This document shows positions 14,397 to 20,822 of a stretch of 21,346 nt of DNA, piece by piece. The position numbers were made by a program, and so were the translations under genes. The notes beneath the pieces are model-generated. The model was given only the letters and a program-made list of their open reading frames with translations. It did no database searches and had not been told where the DNA came from. The stretch spans positions 10,422 to 31,767 of the forward strand of contig DJVG01000014.1 in the NCBI GenBank assembly GCA_002441095.1, given 5' to 3'. This DNA is from Elusimicrobia bacterium UBA6262 (lineage in GTDB: Bacteria; CAYTYR01; UBA6262). Numbering within the stretch: position 1 is the stretch's first letter; each line of letters opens with the position of its first letter.

Positions 14397-14424
14397 AAAG
14401 GGGACGGTTGTACACGTCCCCTTT
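14397..14424 (-). terminator. Hairpin after the OmpA-family gene
   Basis: AAAGGGGACG (14397-14406) pairs perfectly with CGTCCCCTTT (14415-14424) around an 8-nt loop. It lies 13 nt past the stop codon of the OmpA-family gene. Only TTTACACC follows the stem on the minus strand, with TTTTTA some nucleotides later, so it is an imperfect terminator. Its GGGGAC core also resembles the REP-like cluster next to it. Confidence 0.6.
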
Positions 14425-14437
14425 ATGGAACATTTGT

Positions 14438-16030
14438 TTAATCAGCTCGTGCTGATGTCTCGATCGCTTCACCGCTCAAAACTATCTCCACCCGGCGGTT
14501 TCTTTCACGGCCCTGAGCTGTATCATTTGATTCGATAGGATTGGTTTTGCCAAACCCACGCGAAGCAATGGAATTGGCTGGCACACCCTGGCTGACAAGG
14601 TAATCCAGCGCTGACTTGGCCCTGTTTTCCGACAACTTCTGATTATAGGCATCGCTGCCAATACTGTCAGTATATCCTTCGACTTCCAGTTTTAAACCAG
14701 CATGTGACGATACGATCCCGGCAATTTTTGCCAATTTCTCGCGGACCACCGGTTGCAGCTCTGAACTTCCCGTTTGGAAAAGGGCGCCAGACATGTTGAC
14801 GATGAGTCCCCGGGCAGTATCCTGCGTTTGCAGGACGGCATTTAACTGTTGCAGAAGTTGGGCGCGTAAAGCAATTTTGTCGCTCTCGGCCGCTGTTGCT
14901 CTATTATCGGCCTCTTCTGCCCTATTATCTGCCAGTTGAGCCCTGCTATTAGCGGCATCCACCTGTATTTTGGAAGCCTCTGCTGCTGTCCGAGCCGCAG
15001 CCGCTTCTGTTTGAGAAACGGTTGAGGAAGCTGCAGCGCTGGTCGCCAGAGCAAGAGCCGCGGTGCGTTCGGTATCTGATTGCCCTTTAGCTAGTTCGGC
15101 TTTGGCCTGAGCATCTTCTGCTTTTACCTGGCCAGCAGCAGCGATAGAAGCCTGGCTCTTGGCACTGCTGATCTGCTTCTGCGCTTTTTGGCGTTCCTGC
15201 ATTAGAGCTTCATCAGCTTGTAGTTTCACAGCCAGAGAACGACTGGCTTCAGCTATTTGCACAGCTTCACGCGCTGTCATTGACCGGCCTTTCATACCGC
15301 CTTCTTTTGTCTCAGATAAGGCCAGGAGCCTCTGCGCATCTTTGAAACCATCAGTTGCATAAGCTTCGGCACCCGCGGCTTTGGCGATCTGTACGGCATT
15401 CCGGGCTTGATAAACATAGAATGGCGTTTTCTTATCCATGACTAGCGGCACTAGATCCGTGGCAGAGATATTCTTGGTGTATTCTCCCCGCGCAAGCAGC
15501 TCGTATTTAGAATCAATTAATTCTATTTTCTCTGTGTTATCAGGTTTGATCGCATTTTCCAGGATCACCACATTGCTTGGTTGTGAAACAGCAAAGTAAG
15601 GTTCCGCTGTTACGATCAGACTCAAAGCCTGGAGAGTTGTTTTTGCATCCAATTTACTTTCACCGTCGTCTATGATCAGCTCCCCAAGGTTAGTTGCCCG
15701 TCCATCCGGGGATATGGCCCAGAAGACATAGGTCATATACTCAGAGCCGAACTGGGCTGGTGCCGCCAGGTTCTTAAATCTCCCTTGGATTCCTATTACC
15801 CCGGCCTTATTCTTAATAACCGCATGGCCTCTGGCTGTAGGCAGGAGCACAGTGCCCTTGAAATCAATACTAACCGACCCCTTCAGGTTCCGGTAATTAA
15901 TAGCTTGCGCCGCGTTCTGCACGACCGTAACCTGGTACAGCGGCTTCTCAATAACCGGAGCTGCTTGAACCTGGCTTTGCAGCAGCAATAACACGGTGAA
16001 AATGTACAATAAGATTAGTGTTTTCTTCAT
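14438..16030 (-). CDS. OmpA-family peptidoglycan-associated protein with Ala-rich coiled coil
   Basis: 530 residues from the ATG at 16030; AAGGAG lies 8 nt upstream, whereas the ATG two codons earlier is only 2 nt from it. Signal peptide 1-23 (SQVQA). An N-terminal beta-rich module (about 25-175) contains EYMTYVFWAISPDGRATNLG and IVTAEPYFAVSQPS, a pattern I know from OmpA proteins of Acidobacteria-like phyla. An Ala/Gln-rich helical stretch (about 190-400) is predicted to be a long coiled coil. The C-terminal OmpA domain (about 405-520) has EGYTDSIGSDAYNQKLSENR and GFGKTNPIESN, including the Asp and Arg that bind diaminopimelate in peptidoglycan. Likely role: tying the outer membrane or a surface structure to the cell wall. 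Confidence 0.92.
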   Translation of the reverse strand: MKKTLILLYIFTVLLLLQSQVQAAPVIEKPLYQVTVVQNAAQAINYRNLKGSVSIDFKGTVLLPTARGHAVIKNKAGVIGIQGRFKNLAAPAQFGSEYMTYVFWAISPDGRATNLGELIIDDGESKLDAKTTLQALSLIVTAEPYFAVSQPSNVVILENAIKPDNTEKIELIDSKYELLARGEYTKNISATDLVPLVMDKKTPFYVYQARNAVQIAKAAGAEAYATDGFKDAQRLLALSETKEGGMKGRSMTAREAVQIAEASRSLAVKLQADEALMQERQKAQKQISSAKSQASIAAAGQVKAEDAQAKAELAKGQSDTERTAALALATSAAASSTVSQTEAAAARTAAEASKIQVDAANSRAQLADNRAEEADNRATAAESDKIALRAQLLQQLNAVLQTQDTARGLIVNMSGALFQTGSSELQPVVREKLAKIAGIVSSHAGLKLEVEGYTDSIGSDAYNQKLSENRAKSALDYLVSQGVPANSIASRGFGKTNPIESNDTAQGRERNRRVEIVLSGEAIETSARAD

Positions 16031-16057
16031 ACCCATATCTCCTTTTTAAATTTTTTT

Positions 16058-16097
16058 GTCAAACCCCTGCAGGTTATAACTAATGAATTAGTTTGAC
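16058..16097. promoter_or_regulatory. Nested inverted repeats upstream of the OmpA-family gene
   Basis: An outer pair, GTCAAAC (16058-16064) and GTTTGAC (16091-16097), overlaps an inner palindrome, AACTAAT-GA-ATTAGTT (16078-16093). Both lie 28-67 bp upstream of the start codon, where an operator would be expected. TTGACA on the minus strand (16057-16062) is too close to the ribosome binding site to act with a -10. I could not define the promoter itself. Confidence 0.4.
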
Positions 16098-16153
16098 GTC
16101 CTTCCCTTCTACTTATAGTTATTAACACCCTTACCCCCCTTCTATATTACCTT

Positions 16154-18316
16154 TTACATATACCGCATGGATTCAATTAAAAGTTTTGGCTCAAACTGGG
16201 TTCCTGACCTATTCTTCAACTCAGTCAAAGCTTCTTGTTTGCTTATACCTTTCCGATAAGGCCTGATATTGGTCAGGGCATCATAAGCATCCAGGATCGA
16301 GAATAACCTGTCTTCCAGAGGTATTTGTTCGCCTTGTAATCCCCCAGGATATCCCTTGCCATTCCAGTATTCATGATGATGGAGAATAAGATCAGCTATC
16401 GGAGATAAGGCCTTTGAACGATTGGCGAGGTTATATCCTTTTTGCGCATGCTCCTTCATCTTTTCTCTTTCTTCATCAGTCAAGATATCCGGCTTGAACA
16501 GTATTTTATCCGGGATACTTACCTTTCCCAGGTCATGCACCTTGGCCAAAAGGACCAGGTTTTTCCTCGTATTATCGTCAAGATGCATATTGTCCGCGAT
16601 CGTCTCCGCCATTTTTGAAAGACGTTCAGCATGCCCCTGGCTGATAAAGTCCCGTTCTGCCAAGGCAGTCAATAAGATATCAACTATTTCATCTTTAGGG
16701 CGGGCCGTGCGAATATTTTTTATTTTATACATTTCCTCATCTGCTCTTTGATAAAGGCCATAGATATTTTCGTTTCCATCATCCTGGGAGGTAGCTACCC
16801 CGATAGACATATGCAGGTGGATAGCCGGGTTATCATTACTATACGCATTGACCATTTTTTCTATTTCCTTCTTTTTTTCGAGCGCGGCATGATTATCAGT
16901 GTGCGGCAAGATGACGCAGAATTCGTCACCGCCTAACCGGGCGACGATATCGATCCGCCTAAAAGGCCTTAGTATTAATTCAGCCGCCTCTTTTAATAAG
17001 GCATCGCCGGCCTGGTGCCCAAAGGTATCATTGATCAGTTTTAGTCCGTCTATGTCTATGGACATTATGCTCAAGGGGACTGAGCGGGCGAGATCCCTAT
17101 CCAGGCGGGTCATGGTCTCGGTAAAATAGGTCCGGTTATAAAGGCCGGTCAGAGAGTCATGAAAACTCATTTCTTTAAAGCGTTCTTTGCTTTCGAAAAG
17201 AGCTTTTTCTATATTCCGGCGGGCAGTGATGTTGCGGATATTACACTGGATCACTCTAAGGCCATCGACACCGTAAACATTACTGACGAATTCCACATCG
17301 ACTATTTTCCCGCTTTTTGTTTGCAGGGGCATATTCTCATACCGGATATATTTTTTAGTCTGCAGTTCCAGGAAAGCATCTTTACTTATCTGGGTATCTT
17401 TGACCGGCCCGATCTCCCACAGTTTCTTCCCGATAAACACATCACGGGGATACCCCAGCATCTCGATCAAATATGGATTAACATCAACGATATACCCGGT
17501 GTCGGCATCGAGAATTAAGATGCCGTCCTGCGCTGTTTCAAAAAGGCGGCGATACCGTGATTCGGAAAAGCGCAGCGCCTCCTCGGCTTTTTTGCTTTCG
17601 CTGATATTTTGGACCTGGAATATATAATAAACCGGTACGCCTAACTTATTACAAACCATGATCGGATTCAATACGATCCAAAGATAGTATCCTTTTTTAT
17701 TCACACAACGTATTTCGATTGGCGTGCCGGGAATACTTCCTTTAAATACTTTATCCTTAAACGCTTCGCCGTGGCCGAGAGTATCTTTACTAATAATGTC
17801 CACAAAATTCATGAACAGCAGCTCGTTTTCTGAATACCCCACGATCTCACATAAAGACCGGTTTACCTGCAGGAAACTCCCGTCAGGCTCAACCAGGGCC
17901 ATGCCAATACTTGATAATTCAAAAATACTGCGGAATCGTTCTTCACTTTCCTGTAATTTATCTACTATCTTCCGGCTATGATCAATATCATGGAATATTT
18001 CCTGGATTATTTGCCTGCCTTCCACAATAGTCAAGACTGAGGTCATCTGGACAAACCGTATCACTCCGGTGCTTGATATTACTTCTGCTTCTTCAGCAAT
18101 AGCCCCATCTTTTTTAATCAGCTTCATGAACATATCAGCATAATATTCAGCCTGCTGGGAAGCATAGATGGTTGAATGATGGCGCCCAATGATCTCTTCT
18201 TTACTTGATTTAAAGAGCATTTCTGCTGCATGATTGCAGTTTATGATCAAGCCGGTCTGGGGATCTGCCCAAATAGTTGCGTTTTTAGAATTTTGGATTG
18301 TAATACTCATTTCCAT
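16154..18316 (-). CDS. PAS-PAS-PAS-GGDEF-HD-GYP cyclic-di-GMP enzyme
   Basis: 720 residues, no membrane segment, so a cytosolic sensor. Three PAS domains (about 10-115, 125-245, 250-370); the second and third begin with ERFRSIFELSSIGMALVEPD and SRYRRLFETAQDGILILDAD. The GGDEF domain (about 380-535) has intact GGDEF (462-466) and an inhibitory I-site RRID (453-456) five residues before it. The HD-GYP domain (about 545-715) keeps H562, HDLGK (594-598), H623, HHHE (646-649) and GYP (655-657). It could therefore both make and break down cyclic di-GMP, switched by the PAS signals. The ATG at 18316 has a GAGAG site. It follows the DUF3185 gene by 26 nt. No obvious promoter of its own. Confidence 0.95.
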   Translation of the reverse strand: MEMSITIQNSKNATIWADPQTGLIINCNHAAEMLFKSSKEEIIGRHHSTIYASQQAEYYADMFMKLIKKDGAIAEEAEVISSTGVIRFVQMTSVLTIVEGRQIIQEIFHDIDHSRKIVDKLQESEERFRSIFELSSIGMALVEPDGSFLQVNRSLCEIVGYSENELLFMNFVDIISKDTLGHGEAFKDKVFKGSIPGTPIEIRCVNKKGYYLWIVLNPIMVCNKLGVPVYYIFQVQNISESKKAEEALRFSESRYRRLFETAQDGILILDADTGYIVDVNPYLIEMLGYPRDVFIGKKLWEIGPVKDTQISKDAFLELQTKKYIRYENMPLQTKSGKIVDVEFVSNVYGVDGLRVIQCNIRNITARRNIEKALFESKERFKEMSFHDSLTGLYNRTYFTETMTRLDRDLARSVPLSIMSIDIDGLKLINDTFGHQAGDALLKEAAELILRPFRRIDIVARLGGDEFCVILPHTDNHAALEKKKEIEKMVNAYSNDNPAIHLHMSIGVATSQDDGNENIYGLYQRADEEMYKIKNIRTARPKDEIVDILLTALAERDFISQGHAERLSKMAETIADNMHLDDNTRKNLVLLAKVHDLGKVSIPDKILFKPDILTDEEREKMKEHAQKGYNLANRSKALSPIADLILHHHEYWNGKGYPGGLQGEQIPLEDRLFSILDAYDALTNIRPYRKGISKQEALTELKNRSGTQFEPKLLIESMRYM

Positions 18317-18342
18317 AATTTATCTCTCTTCTTTTTTTATCC

Positions 18343-18537
18343 TTACTTTTTAACTATACCTACTAAACCGACAATGCAGGCAGCCAATCCGCCGCCCAGA
18401 AACCAGAGCGCTTTATCTGTCGGTTCTCCGGTGAAAAAACGGGAAACGTCTGAGGCCGCCGAATGATAGGCATTATACCCAAAAAACAACAAGACAACCC
18501 CTGCCACCAGCAGTACAATTGAAATACTTTTATTCAT
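18343..18537 (-). CDS. DUF3185 small membrane protein
   Basis: 64 residues from the ATG at 18537, with GGAGG 5 nt upstream; an ATG four codons earlier overlaps that site. Two membrane helices (about 3-20 and 43-61) flank a soluble loop, SDVSRFFTGEPTDKALWFLG, which is the DUF3185 signature (SDVSRFFTGxPTDKAxW). Members occur in Proteobacteria and candidate phyla as tiny stress-linked inner-membrane proteins with unknown activity. Spacings of 28 and 26 nt to its neighbours suggest a shared transcript with the PLDc_N-like and GGDEF/HD-GYP genes. Confidence 0.88.
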   Translation of the reverse strand: MNKSISIVLLVAGVVLLFFGYNAYHSAASDVSRFFTGEPTDKALWFLGGGLAACIVGLVGIVKK

Positions 18538-18565
18538 AATATCCTCCATTTCTTTTTTTATTTCT

Positions 18566-18748
18566 TTAGGCCGAAGACACTATTTTTTTCTTGCCTATTA
18601 AAAAATAAAGCACCATCCCGATAATAGGCAAAAACAGTATCAGCAGGACCCATAATATTTTATTGCCTGTGTCCAGGGAACTTTTTAGAACATCCACAAT
18701 GGCGACAATATCCAACACCAGGATCAGTAGTCCTAATATCCCGTTCAT
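18566..18748 (-). CDS. PLDc_N-type 60-aa membrane protein
   Basis: 60 residues with a strong AGGAGG site. Two hydrophobic helices (LGLLILVLDIVAIVDVLKSS and ILWVLLILFLPIIGMVLYFL) joined by a short polar turn (LDTGNK) and a KKK end. This is the membrane hairpin found at the N-terminus of cardiolipin synthases (PLDc_N family), here alone without any phospholipase D domain. Stand-alone copies are common and often sit with other short stress-membrane genes. No HxK motif exists in the protein, so it has no lipase activity of its own. Confidence 0.85.
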   Translation of the reverse strand: MNGILGLLILVLDIVAIVDVLKSSLDTGNKILWVLLILFLPIIGMVLYFLIGKKKIVSSA

Positions 18749-18769
18749 AAGTTCCTCCTTGCAATTTAC

Positions 18770-18785
18770 TTGCCGCTACCGGCAA
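18770..18785. repeat. Small perfect hairpin between two small genes
   Basis: TTGCCG-CTAC-CGGCAA forms a perfect 6-bp stem with a 4-nt loop in the 65-bp gap between the 101-aa and the PLDc_N-like genes. No T-run follows on the minus strand, so RNA processing or partial attenuation is more plausible than termination. Confidence 0.35.
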
Positions 18786-18813
18786 CAGCTTTTTATGAAT
18801 TATTAAGAACAGG

Positions 18814-19119
18814 TTACTTCAATTCGAGCTTGATTCCCTCAATTGGCCCTTGCGCCGCATATTTCACTTTATCCCCGATATCCGCGCCTATCTCATAGCC
18901 GATCTTCACTGCCCTGTCGGCAGCCTCAGAGACTGCCTGCTCCGCATCAACCCCGATATGTTTTGCCGAATGGAAAACCCCCCTGAGCAAATCTTGTGTG
19001 GCCACGGCCACATCTCCTCCGGTATGCACTGTGGTCTTGATGATCAAGCTGGCTAATGCTTCGACCGGAGAGTGCGCTACTACTCCTGAAACATCCAGTT
19101 CCTTTTTTATTTTAGTCAT
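18814..19119 (-). CDS. 101-aa helical protein of unknown function
   Basis: 101 residues after a strong AGGAGG site. No signal peptide or membrane segment. The sequence is helical and amphipathic, with many Ala, Val, Asp and Glu: HSPVEALASLIIKTTVHTGG, AVATQDLLRGVFHSAKHIG, DAEQAVSEAADRAVKIGYE. The last part resembles phasin- or LEA-like helices in pattern only. I do not recognise a named family. Context (small stress-type genes on both sides, spacing 27 nt from the gene upstream) suggests a role in stress tolerance, but this is weak. Codon use and the ribosome binding site support it as a real gene. Confidence 0.7.
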   Translation of the reverse strand: MTKIKKELDVSGVVAHSPVEALASLIIKTTVHTGGDVAVATQDLLRGVFHSAKHIGVDAEQAVSEAADRAVKIGYEIGADIGDKVKYAAQGPIEGIKLELK

Positions 19120-19146
19120 AACTAACCTCCTGTTATATATTCTTCT

Positions 19147-19323
19147 TTATTTCATTTTTTCTGTCAGCCAGAGTTTCACGCGATTGCCTTCTTGTATGGC
19201 AATATTAATATCCGCGTATTTAAGGGCTTTCGCCTTCCGATACGTTTGTATTAATTCATGTTCGTCTTTAGGCAGAACTCCGGCCCGTCTTTCTACTCTT
19301 CTGCGATCTTCCTGCAATTGCAT
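19147..19323 (-). CDS. 58-aa basic protein of unknown function
   Basis: A short reading frame, MQLQEDRRRVERRAGVLPKD..., with GGAGGG 6 nt upstream of the ATG and 27 nt before the next gene. It is soluble, strongly charged (Arg, Lys, Glu) and begins with an Arg-rich helix; the rest (YRKAKALKYADINIAIQEG, LWLTEKMK) looks like a second helix. No family recognised. A probable gene because of its ribosome binding site, tight spacing and sensible composition. The 150-bp gap before it carries an isolated TATAAT (19408-19413) that may be its -10, with a poor -35. Confidence 0.6.
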   Translation of the reverse strand: MQLQEDRRRVERRAGVLPKDEHELIQTYRKAKALKYADINIAIQEGNRVKLWLTEKMK

Positions 19324-19407
19324 ATCACCCTCCCTTGTTTTTATAACTTTGCTGGTAGAATTCTATTCGTGTTTTATTAAGGCTTTAATTATTCTCCTTT
19401 TCACATA

Positions 19408-19436
19408 ATTATAAATGTATTGAAAATAAAAGAAAA
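19408..19436 (-). promoter_or_regulatory. Candidate promoter for the small-gene / c-di-GMP unit
   Basis: A perfect TATAAT (19408-19413) on the minus strand has TTTTCT 17 bp upstream (19431-19436). The surroundings are very A/T-rich. This is the best candidate start for the run of genes from 19323 to 16154, but the -35 is poor. Confidence 0.4.
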
Positions 19437-19473
19437 TTGGCTAATAACGCTTTTTGATGACTTTTTTCTACGT

Positions 19474-19626
19474 TTAAATTATAACGGAAACTACTTCTTT
19501 GCCCTTGGGCCATACATTTAATGCATCATTAAGAAAATCTTCCTTTTTGTCTTTATGCTGCTGCCCACACTCAGAACAGCTTTTCCCATAATTCAAACAG
19601 CGTACATGATACCCACACATATCCAT
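19474..19626 (-). CDS. 50-aa Cys-rich mini-protein, putative zinc binder
   Basis: A short frame starting MDMCGYHVRC with a G-run site 5 nt upstream of the ATG. Four Cys (C4, C10, C17, C20) and two His (H7, H24) fall in the first half: CGYHVRC and CSECGQQH. The CxxC pair plus two more Cys suits one structural zinc site. The second half (EDFLNDALNVWPKGKEVVSV) is a plain helix/strand. It follows the receiver gene by 34 nt and so shares its promoter. No family recognised. It could be a partner of the orphan receiver, or a false frame, though composition and spacing argue for a gene. Confidence 0.6.
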   Translation of the reverse strand: MDMCGYHVRCLNYGKSCSECGQQHKDKKEDFLNDALNVWPKGKEVVSVII

Positions 19627-19660
19627 AAATACCCCCTTTTTTAATAGTCATTATCATTTA

Positions 19661-20047
19661 CTACTTATCTTTCTTTTTTCTATTCAATGCACTATTAATA
19701 AGATCGATTAAGGCATGGTCAGTAAACGGTTTTTGTAAATAGCCTATTGCCCCTGCCTGCAAAGCCTGCTTAGTATTCCCCGGGGTTACCTCCACTGAGA
19801 TCATAATAACCGGACATTTGGAGTTTGATTTAATAAACCGCCTTAACGCTTCCCAGCCATTCAATCCCGGCAAATGAATATCCAGGATCAAACAATCCGG
19901 AGCAACATTTTGCCCAGTGCTGAAATAATCCTCTGCGGAAAGAAAAGTGTTCACCTCGAACCCATACGTCATTAATAATATTTTAAGTGAGCGGCATATC
20001 GACTCGTCATCATCAATAATAAATATGTGTGTTTTTTCCTTGATCAT
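19661..20047 (-). CDS. Stand-alone response-regulator receiver domain
   Basis: 128 residues, one receiver domain and no output domain. Key residues: acidic DDD (12-14), phospho-acceptor D56 (LILDIHLPG), S84 (ISVE, in place of Thr) and K106 (LQKPF). The receiver aligns without gaps to that of the neighbouring FixJ-type regulator, including SICR-LK-LL--YGF, and both have D56, residue 84 and K106 at identical positions. So it is probably a duplicate that lost its DNA-binding half. Such proteins can act as phosphate sinks, relay proteins or regulators by contact. AGGATAGG precedes the ATG. It has its own promoter (see 20071-20099). Confidence 0.92.
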   Translation of the reverse strand: MIKEKTHIFIIDDDESICRSLKILLMTYGFEVNTFLSAEDYFSTGQNVAPDCLILDIHLPGLNGWEALRRFIKSNSKCPVIMISVEVTPGNTKQALQAGAIGYLQKPFTDHALIDLINSALNRKKKDK

Positions 20048-20070
20048 CTACCTATCCTCTGTTTGCTTGC

Positions 20071-20099
20071 AGTATAGGCCTGATCATGAATAGAGTCAA
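20071..20099 (-). promoter_or_regulatory. Strong sigma-70 promoter of the receiver gene
   Basis: TTGACT (20094-20099) and TATACT (20071-20076) lie 17 bp apart on the minus strand; both match five of six consensus bases. The expected start is near 20064, giving a leader of about 17 nt. It drives the receiver and probably the Cys-rich gene after it. The rest of the 20048-20195 gap shows no terminator for the upstream two-component genes. Confidence 0.8.
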
Positions 20100-20195
20100 T
20101 TGTACCTGGGTATAATCATAATTAGCAGATTAGTCTCATCTTAGAAATACTGGTGGAGTTGTTGGGGAGAGCTTTGGGAAGTGGCTAGGAAGTGT

Positions 20196-20822
20196 TTAGT
20201 TCTTGGAGGAAGATATACCGGCTATTTGAGCAAAGCGGATGAGTTCGGTAACGGTTCCAGCATGCATCTTCTGCATGACCCGGCTGCGATGGATCTTGAT
20301 CGTTTGCAGGGAAGTTCCCCGCTTGTAGGCGATCTGCTTACTAAGCATCCCCTTAGCGACTAGCTGGAAAACTTCCAGTTCCCGCGGGGACAAGGTTTTG
20401 ATGCGGTGTTGGATCTTGGTTATTTCAGCTTGTTCTTTAAGTTGCGCAATGCTTTTGGAGATAGCCAGGGTAATAGCATTAAGCAACTTTTTCTTAGTAA
20501 CCGGCTTGGTAAGGAAATCAATAGCTCCTGCTTTCATAGTTTTTACGCTCATCGGGATGTTACCATGCCCGGTGATAAAAATAATAGGAATGGTAATTCC
20601 CCGCTTCGCCATCATCTCCTGGAGGGTAAGCCCATTGATATCCGGCAGGCGGATATCCAGGACCAGGCAGGACTGCTGCCTGGGATGCTTGTAGGCCAGA
20701 AAGTCTGCCGCCTTGGTGAATGTTTCAACTTTAAACCCGTAGGCTTTTAGCAATAATTTCAGGGCCCGGCAAATAGAAACGTTATCATCAACGACATAGA
20801 TAAGCGGTTGGTGATTATTCAC
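20196..20822 (-). CDS. FixJ-type two-component response regulator (receiver + LuxR HTH)
   Basis: 208 residues. Receiver (about 5-120): VVDDN (10-14), D56 (LVLDIRLPD), T84 (FITGHG) and K106 (LTKP). DNA-binding LuxR/GerE helix-turn-helix (about 142-205): LSPRELEVFQLVAKGMLSKQ and LQTIKIHRSRVMQKM. The arrangement and GHGNIPMSV motif are those of the FixJ/TodT/NodW group, which activates transcription after phosphorylation. It starts with GTG right after the stop of the kinase gene (TAA then GTG), with AAGGA as ribosome site; the two are translationally coupled and form a cognate pair. Target genes unknown; sensing of oxygen or redox is typical for the group but unproven here. Confidence 0.95.
   Translation of the reverse strand: MNNHQPLIYVVDDNVSICRALKLLLKAYGFKVETFTKAADFLAYKHPRQQSCLVLDIRLPDINGLTLQEMMAKRGITIPIIFITGHGNIPMSVKTMKAGAIDFLTKPVTKKKLLNAITLAISKSIAQLKEQAEITKIQHRIKTLSPRELEVFQLVAKGMLSKQIAYKRGTSLQTIKIHRSRVMQKMHAGTVTELIRFAQIAGISSSKN

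Noticed and set aside
16057..16062. TTGACA as the -35 of the OmpA-family promoter
   Set aside because: A -10 at 16-18 bp would overlap the ribosome binding site and start codon, and no TATAAT-like hexamer is there.
18998..19408. 136-codon plus-strand frame
   Set aside because: Antisense to the 101-aa and 58-aa genes, both with strong ribosome sites. It has no credible start signal of its own.
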